Part shown: positions 62,201 through 64,000 of the stretch, piece after piece
How positions within the stretch are numbered: the first letter of the stretch is position 1
Layout: each line of letters begins with the position of its first letter
Origin: Paroedura picta
Taxonomy: Eukaryota; Chordata; Lepidosauria; Squamata; Gekkonidae
Reading direction: 5' to 3'
NCBI RefSeq assembly: GCF_049243985.1
Contig: NC_135369.1
Span: 22,366,765 to 22,430,764 of the forward strand
Length of the DNA: 64,000 nucleotides
Program-made: the position numbers and the translations under genes
The notes under the pieces: generated by a model
What the model saw: the letters and a program-made list of their open reading frames with translations, nothing else
What the model was told of the DNA's origin: nothing
Database searches by the model: none

Positions 62201-62903
62201 GTTAGATGAAGTCAGAAAGCCATCTGGTCCAGCCGCCTGTTTCTCACACAGGCAAGCCAAACACTTACTGAAAGCGGTGCACAAAAATGAAAGGCCCTCA
62301 CCACCGCTGTTTCCCCTAGCACTTGGGATCCACTAATACACTACATTTGAACAGAGAGGCTTGAAAAATGCCTGTCACCGGGAGACCCACCCACTTCCAT
62401 GAAGTTCTCTCTTCCCCTTTTAAAATTCTCAAAGCCAACAAGCTGTAACTGCAACCTGTGGCAGCAATTTCCACAAATTAGGTGCAAAGTGCCTTGAAAT
62501 CTCCTCCCCTGCAGACACAAGCTCTTTCCCAAAGCCTCAGAGATATAGCTTGAGCGGACAGGCACTCTGCATATGCTCAGAAGAGCTTATTATTTCACTT
62601 ATTTTCAGATCTCAAGAAAACTGGAACGCAAATTTCGCACGGCCAGTTTCAAAACGGAGTCCTGGCCTCACAGCTAGGAAGAGGATCTGTGACTATTATC
62701 TCCCCTTACTTCTGGTCGCCTTTGCCTCAGCATCACAGCATGAACTCAACTGCTTCCAAAGAGGAAAGCTGTTCCCCACAGCTGGCTCCTGTTGCCCTTC
62801 TGAACCACTTTAACCCACACAAGAGGCAGCTCCACTCACTTTTGTTCCTCAGGGACACCGACTGCAACGCTGAATTGTTCTTGAGCAGGGCTGCCTTTTG
62901 CTG
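44216..62903 (-). CDS. ARHGEF2: Rho/Rac guanine nucleotide exchange factor 2 (GEF-H1), 5' partial
   Basis: Nineteen exons with consistent phases give 883 residues plus stop (2652 nt) and align along human ARHGEF2 from its [11 protein letters not shown] segment to the C-terminus. Order: Ser-rich linker ([24 protein letters not shown]), DH domain ([16 protein letters not shown] to [11 protein letters not shown]), PH domain ([18 protein letters not shown] to [11 protein letters not shown]), coiled coil rich in Gln/Glu/Arg ([16 protein letters not shown]) and the conserved 14-3-3/kinase site [12 protein letters not shown]. The N-terminal C1 zinc finger is encoded further right, outside the window. 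By family it is a microtubule- and junction-associated exchange factor that activates RhoA. The gene lies on the strand opposite RXFP4, as in mammals. Odd points: a 27-bp tandem duplication near the stop, and a short tail ending MQDIPEEG where mammals continue for about a dozen residues more. No convincing polyadenylation signal was found near the stop. Confidence 0.96.
45181..45361 (+). mobile_element. Sauria SINE, sense orientation, in ARHGEF2 intron
   Basis: GGGTGACTTTGGACCATTCA through GAAGCCGCTTTGAGACTTCT and a (TTC)n tail. Confidence 0.9.
45475..45664 (-). CDS. ARHGEF2: ARHGEF2 exon: C-terminal tail
   Basis: Reads [19 protein letters not shown], then [16 protein letters not shown] and HTPPSSPR. 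It corresponds to human PSRGTDRLD and SPPHSPR. Phase 0 in, phase 1 out; donor GTGGGT. Confidence 0.93.
46236..46658 (-). CDS. ARHGEF2: ARHGEF2 exon: C-terminal coiled coil and 14-3-3 site
   Basis: 141 codons. Begins [16 protein letters not shown]; contains the coiled coil [20 protein letters not shown] and [20 protein letters not shown], then [20 protein letters not shown]. The Ser in RRRSLP is the conserved phospho-site. Phase 0 to 0; donor GTAAGG. Confidence 0.96.
46725..46925 (-). mobile_element. 5S-rRNA-derived SINE in ARHGEF2 intron
   Basis: GAGTGCCATCAAGTTAAGGG (RTE-like tail) and GGTCTCCCATCCAACTAATG with GCTTCATTTCTGAGCTGAG (antisense 5S). Confidence 0.8.
47265..47517 (-). mobile_element. 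Sauria SINE in ARHGEF2 intron
   Basis: AGTCTCAAAGCAGCTTACAA and head AACCACTTCACCACGCTGGC. Confidence 0.88.
47819..47869 (-). CDS. ARHGEF2: ARHGEF2 small exon
   Basis: 17 codons [17 protein letters not shown], aligning with human EALQRLVNLYGLLHGLQ. Phase 0 to 0; donor GTGATT. Confidence 0.9.
48019..48060 (-). CDS. ARHGEF2: ARHGEF2 small exon
   Basis: 14 codons [14 protein letters not shown], aligning with human DRNGNQLRSPQE. Phase 0 to 0; acceptor TATAG, donor GTGAGT. Confidence 0.85.
48292..48422. mobile_element. Fold-back hAT-type MITE, diverged, in ARHGEF2 intron
   Basis: CAGGGGTGGCAAAACTGTGA arm mirrored by GCAGTTTGGCCACCCCT. Confidence 0.85.
48890..48957 (-). CDS. ARHGEF2: ARHGEF2 exon: variable linker
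   Basis: Reads [20 protein letters not shown], then NQR; aligns with human NGEARTFNGSIELCRADSDS. Phase 1 in, phase 0 out; donor GTGAGT. Confidence 0.88.
49066..49250 (-). mobile_element. 5S-rRNA-derived SINE in ARHGEF2 intron
   Basis: TAAGTGCCATCAAGTTGCAG tail and GGTCTCCCATCCAAGTACCA with TTTAGCTTCCAAGATACGAT. Confidence 0.85.
49354..49458 (-). CDS. ARHGEF2: ARHGEF2 exon: variable linker
   Basis: Reads [20 protein letters not shown], then [15 protein letters not shown]. The start matches human EGLKDLLVGPG; the rest is divergent and Asn-rich. Phase 1 to 1; donor GTATGA. Confidence 0.88.
50493..50687 (-). CDS. ARHGEF2: ARHGEF2 exon: post-PH helix
   Basis: Reads [20 protein letters not shown], then [14 protein letters not shown] and [20 protein letters not shown]. 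The RTES site matches human RSES. Phase 1 to 1; donor GTACAA. Confidence 0.94.
50775..50842 (-). CDS. ARHGEF2: ARHGEF2 exon: post-PH
   Basis: Reads [20 protein letters not shown], then LK; matches human [18 protein letters not shown]. Phase 2 in, phase 1 out. Confidence 0.93.
51188..51560. mobile_element. Unclassified interspersed repeat, copy 4, in ARHGEF2 intron
   Basis: TATATCCTGCCACTCCCACG, TGGTGGAAGAGCTCCAACTG and CAGGACCAATAAGGCCCTGG. Confidence 0.78.
52064..52233 (-). CDS. ARHGEF2: ARHGEF2 exon: PH domain
   Basis: Reads [20 protein letters not shown], then [20 protein letters not shown] and [16 protein letters not shown]. Phase 0 in, phase 2 out; donor GTGAGT. Confidence 0.96.
52538..52905 (-). 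mobile_element. hAT-like repeat followed by tRNA-derived SINE fragment
   Basis: 52538-52725 matches the repeat at 36915. 52729-52905 matches the tRNA-derived SINE at 11632 but lacks the tRNA head. Confidence 0.7.
53263..53359. mobile_element. Fold-back hAT-type MITE, shortened (97 bp)
   Basis: Arms GGGGCAGTCAAACTACGGCC / GCAGTTTGACTACCCCTG with exact 8-bp duplication GCTTAAGA. It ends 35 bp from the ARHGEF2 exon at 53394, on its donor side. Confidence 0.93.
53394..53470 (-). CDS. ARHGEF2: ARHGEF2 exon: PH domain
   Basis: Reads [18 protein letters not shown], then QKYTFPTL; nearly identical to human. Phase 1 in, phase 0 out; donor GTGAGT. Confidence 0.95.
54131..54225 (+). mobile_element. 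Bov-B (RTE) LINE 3' end
   Basis: Encodes [20 protein letters not shown] and ends in (AAC)n. Confidence 0.88.
54279..54373 (+). mobile_element. CR1-type LINE 3' end
   Basis: GGGCTGATCCTGCGTTGAGC and repeated GATTCTATGAT tail. Confidence 0.88.
54868..55142 (-). mobile_element. tRNA-derived SINE, near full length
   Basis: Minus strand box A-like TGGCACAGAGTGGTAAGGCA and box B-like GGGAGTTCAATCCC. Same family as 11632. Confidence 0.87.
55524..55775 (-). CDS. ARHGEF2: ARHGEF2 exon: DH end to PH start
   Basis: Reads [20 protein letters not shown], then [16 protein letters not shown] and [20 protein letters not shown], ending RFK. Phase 1 to 1; donor GTAGGT. Confidence 0.96.
55950..56205 (+). mobile_element. 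Sauria SINE, sense orientation
   Basis: tRNA-like head GAGCCAGTTTGGTCTAGTGG, box B-like GGTTTGATTCC, then AGCCAGCTGGGTGACCTTGG. It lies 15 bp from the exon ending at 56221. Confidence 0.92.
56221..56338 (-). CDS. ARHGEF2: ARHGEF2 exon: DH domain core helix
   Basis: Reads [20 protein letters not shown], then [19 protein letters not shown]. This is the conserved DH helix (QRITKYP) that contacts the GTPase. Phase 0 in, phase 1 out. Confidence 0.96.
56595..56720 (-). CDS. ARHGEF2: ARHGEF2 exon: DH domain
   Basis: Reads [20 protein letters not shown], then [20 protein letters not shown] and IR. Phase 0 to 0; donor GTAAGG. Confidence 0.96.
57400..57660 (-). mobile_element. CR1-type LINE fragment
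   Basis: Minus strand encodes [20 protein letters not shown], then [20 protein letters not shown], the same region as the copy at 8580. Confidence 0.92.
57951..58042 (+). mobile_element. CR1-type LINE 3' end
   Basis: GGGTTGGACTAGATGGCCTG with GATTCTGTGATTCTATGATT tail. Confidence 0.88.
58165..58350 (-). mobile_element. 5S-rRNA-derived SINE
   Basis: GGTCCTCCATCCAAGTACTG and CTTCTTAGCTTCTAAGATTG (antisense 5S). Confidence 0.8.
58860..59110 (-). CDS. ARHGEF2: ARHGEF2 exon: DH domain start
   Basis: Reads [20 protein letters not shown], then [20 protein letters not shown] and [14 protein letters not shown]. Start of the Dbl-homology catalytic domain. Phase 1 in, phase 0 out; donor GTGATC. Confidence 0.96.
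59335..59600 (-). mobile_element. Sauria SINE
   Basis: (GAA/GAG)n tail, AAAGGAGTCTCAAAGCAGCT, GACACCCTGTGAGGTAGGTG and CCTAGCTGGCTGCATGTGG. Confidence 0.9.
59974..60120 (-). CDS. ARHGEF2: ARHGEF2 exon: pre-DH
   Basis: Reads [18 protein letters not shown], then [20 protein letters not shown] and [10 protein letters not shown]. Phase 1 to 1. The acceptor CAGGAG is a NAGNAG pair: start 60120 adds a Gly before AEV; start 60117 gives IDEAEV as I recall for human. Confidence 0.93.
60349..60400. repeat. ARHGEF2: (TTCC)n(TCCC)n tract beside an ARHGEF2 splice donor
   Basis: About seven TTCC units then five TCCC units. In the ARHGEF2 transcript sense this is GGGA repeated, starting about 41 nt after the donor at 60441, and so could fold as an RNA G-quadruplex (inference). 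Confidence 0.95.
60441..60550 (-). CDS. ARHGEF2: ARHGEF2 exon: linker
   Basis: Reads [20 protein letters not shown], then [16 protein letters not shown]. Phase 2 in, phase 1 out; donor GTGAGA. A GGGA-rich repeat begins about 40 nt into the downstream intron. Confidence 0.95.
60625..60760. mobile_element. Fold-back hAT-type MITE (136 bp)
   Basis: Near-perfect palindrome with exact 8-bp duplication CTTTAGCT. Confidence 0.95.
61068..61130 (-). mobile_element. CR1-type LINE 3' fragment
   Basis: GAGCTGGAAGGGGCCATACA and CTAGTCCAACCCCCCACTCA. Confidence 0.82.
61528..61666. mobile_element. Fold-back hAT-type MITE (139 bp)
   Basis: Near-perfect palindrome with exact 8-bp duplication TTCTAGAG. Confidence 0.95.
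61931..62060 (-). CDS. ARHGEF2: ARHGEF2 exon: Ser-rich linker
   Basis: Reads [17 protein letters not shown], then [20 protein letters not shown] and STTNIAG; nearly identical to human. Phase 1 in, phase 2 out; donor GTAAGT. Confidence 0.95.
62840..62903 (-). CDS. ARHGEF2: ARHGEF2 exon: post-C1 linker
   Basis: Reads [18 protein letters not shown], then RNK. Phase 0 in, phase 1 out. The acceptor is a GCAGCAG tandem site, so one Gln may be optional (start 62903 or 62900). Confidence 0.9.
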
Positions 62904-63267
62904 CTGCAAGGGAGAGAAAAGTAATCAGCCACTAAGCTCAACTCAAGGAGAAAGGAGGCAACTTTGAAGCTTCTTCAGACTGCTTCTCAGTTCTTACCTC
63001 TGGAGCAAGGAAAACAGCATCAAAGTATGAGAAGGGCCATGACCACAGAGGGGCTTCCACATGGCCAAAAGCCTCAGGAAGCCCCACATCCCCCTTCCTG
63101 CCTCACCTGCCAGTCCACAGCCTCTCCCCTCCCTCTCCCTATTGGGTCCCCCAGGGAGACAGCATGTGGTTTACATGCAGAAGACCCTAGGCTCCACCTT
63201 GCAGCCTCCACTTTAAAAGGAGCTCGATTTGGGAAGGATCTTTCCCTGGATAAGAGCTTCTCTCAGG

Positions 63268-63471
63268 AAGAAGAGTTGATTTTTATACCCCGCTTTTCAC
63301 TGCCTGAAGGGGTCTCAAAGTGGCTTACAATTGCCTTCCCTCCCTATTCTCACAACAGACACTCTGTGGCCAGCCCAAGGTCACCAAGGCTGTATGTGGA
63401 GGAGCAGGGAATCAAACTCGTCTTGCTAGATTAGAAGCTGCTGCTCTTAACCACTACACCACACTGCCATC
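63268..63471 (-). mobile_element. Sauria SINE
   Basis: GAAGAAGAGTTGATTTTTAT, GGTCTCAAAGTGGCTTACAA and the head AACCACTACACCACACTGCC. Confidence 0.9.
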
Positions 63472-63825
63472 AGTAGACGGTAATGTTCTAATTGGATTAA
63501 TAGTCTGGTTTGATAATCTATTCTTGACAGCATCAGTTAAAAGAGCCTGGGAAGGATCTCTTCTTGTCTGAATCAGCAATACCAAGCTGAAAAGCAGGCT
63601 GCGCACTGGCGTGCAGGGGAAAGGTTCCAGGTTCAGTCTCTGGAATTTGCAGAAGGGTGTAACAAAAAAAAAAGGCAGGTGTAACAAAAATCAATCTCTA
63701 TAAAGTAAACTTTAAATACATGTAAGTAAGTAAATACATGTACAGCTGCAATTCAGAGAGGGGCCACATGGAAAGGGAAGCAAGGATTTAAGCCTCCAAG
63801 CCACGCTGAATTGCACTAATGGAAA

Positions 63826-64000
63826 ACTGTTGTTGTTAGTTGCGAAGTCGTATCCGACCCATCACAACCCCATGGACAATGATCATCCAGGCCTTCTTGT
63901 CCTTTACCATTCCCCGGAGACCATTTAAGTTTGCACCGACTGCTTCAGTGACTCCATCCAGCCACCTCATTCTCTGTCGTCCCCTTGTTCTTTTGCCCTC
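63826..64000 (-). mobile_element. Bov-B (RTE) LINE 3' end, cut by window edge
   Basis: TTGTTGTTAGTTGCGAAGTC, ACCCCATGGACAATGATCAT and CATCCAGCCACCTCATTCTC are Bov-B antisense; the copy continues past 64000. Confidence 0.9.

Overview
The window is nuclear DNA of a squamate reptile (lizard or gecko type). The evidence is the repeat content. There are about eleven copies of the tRNA-derived Sauria SINE, 5S-rRNA-derived SINEs, Bov-B (RTE) LINE 3' ends, many CR1-type LINE pieces, several hAT-type DNA elements and a very common palindromic hAT-like miniature element. Genes are spliced, with long introns full of repeats. I used no database; gene names rest on recognising protein sequence and on gene order.

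Three host genes are supported. (1) A single-exon relaxin-family peptide receptor, best called RXFP4, lies on + at 4366-5571. (2) A tyrosine kinase of the FES/FER family lies on -, with nine joined coding exons between 32728 and 15925; it encodes an SH2 domain and a complete kinase domain, and no F-BAR domain was recognised upstream. (3) ARHGEF2 (GEF-H1) lies on -, with nineteen coding exons from 62903 to the stop at 44216; its 5' exons, including the C1 domain, lie beyond the right edge.

In mammals RXFP4 and ARHGEF2 are neighbours in this same orientation, with no kinase between them. The kinase is therefore the most interesting object here: an apparently intact FES/FER paralogue in a place where mammals have none. 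As background knowledge, ARHGEF28, FER and RXFP3 share one human chromosome and AKAP13 and FES lie close together on another. The trio ARHGEF2 - kinase - RXFP4 therefore looks like one more copy of an ancient duplicated block (inference).

Layout: 1-4058 is repeats, microsatellites and a 22-bp minisatellite ending 109 bp before the RXFP4 start codon. 4366-5571 is RXFP4. 5572-15924 is intergenic repeats. 15925-32728 is the kinase. 32729-44215 is intergenic or undetected 5' sequence of the kinase, with several DNA transposons. 44216-64000 is ARHGEF2. The genes share no pathway that the sequence shows: RXFP4 is a Gi-type peptide GPCR, the kinase is a cytoplasmic tyrosine kinase, and ARHGEF2 is a microtubule-associated RhoA exchange factor.

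The other notable structure is a family of 84-183 bp near-perfect palindromes (13 copies). Many are flanked by exact or near-exact 8-bp target duplications, which shows they are hAT-type fold-back MITEs.
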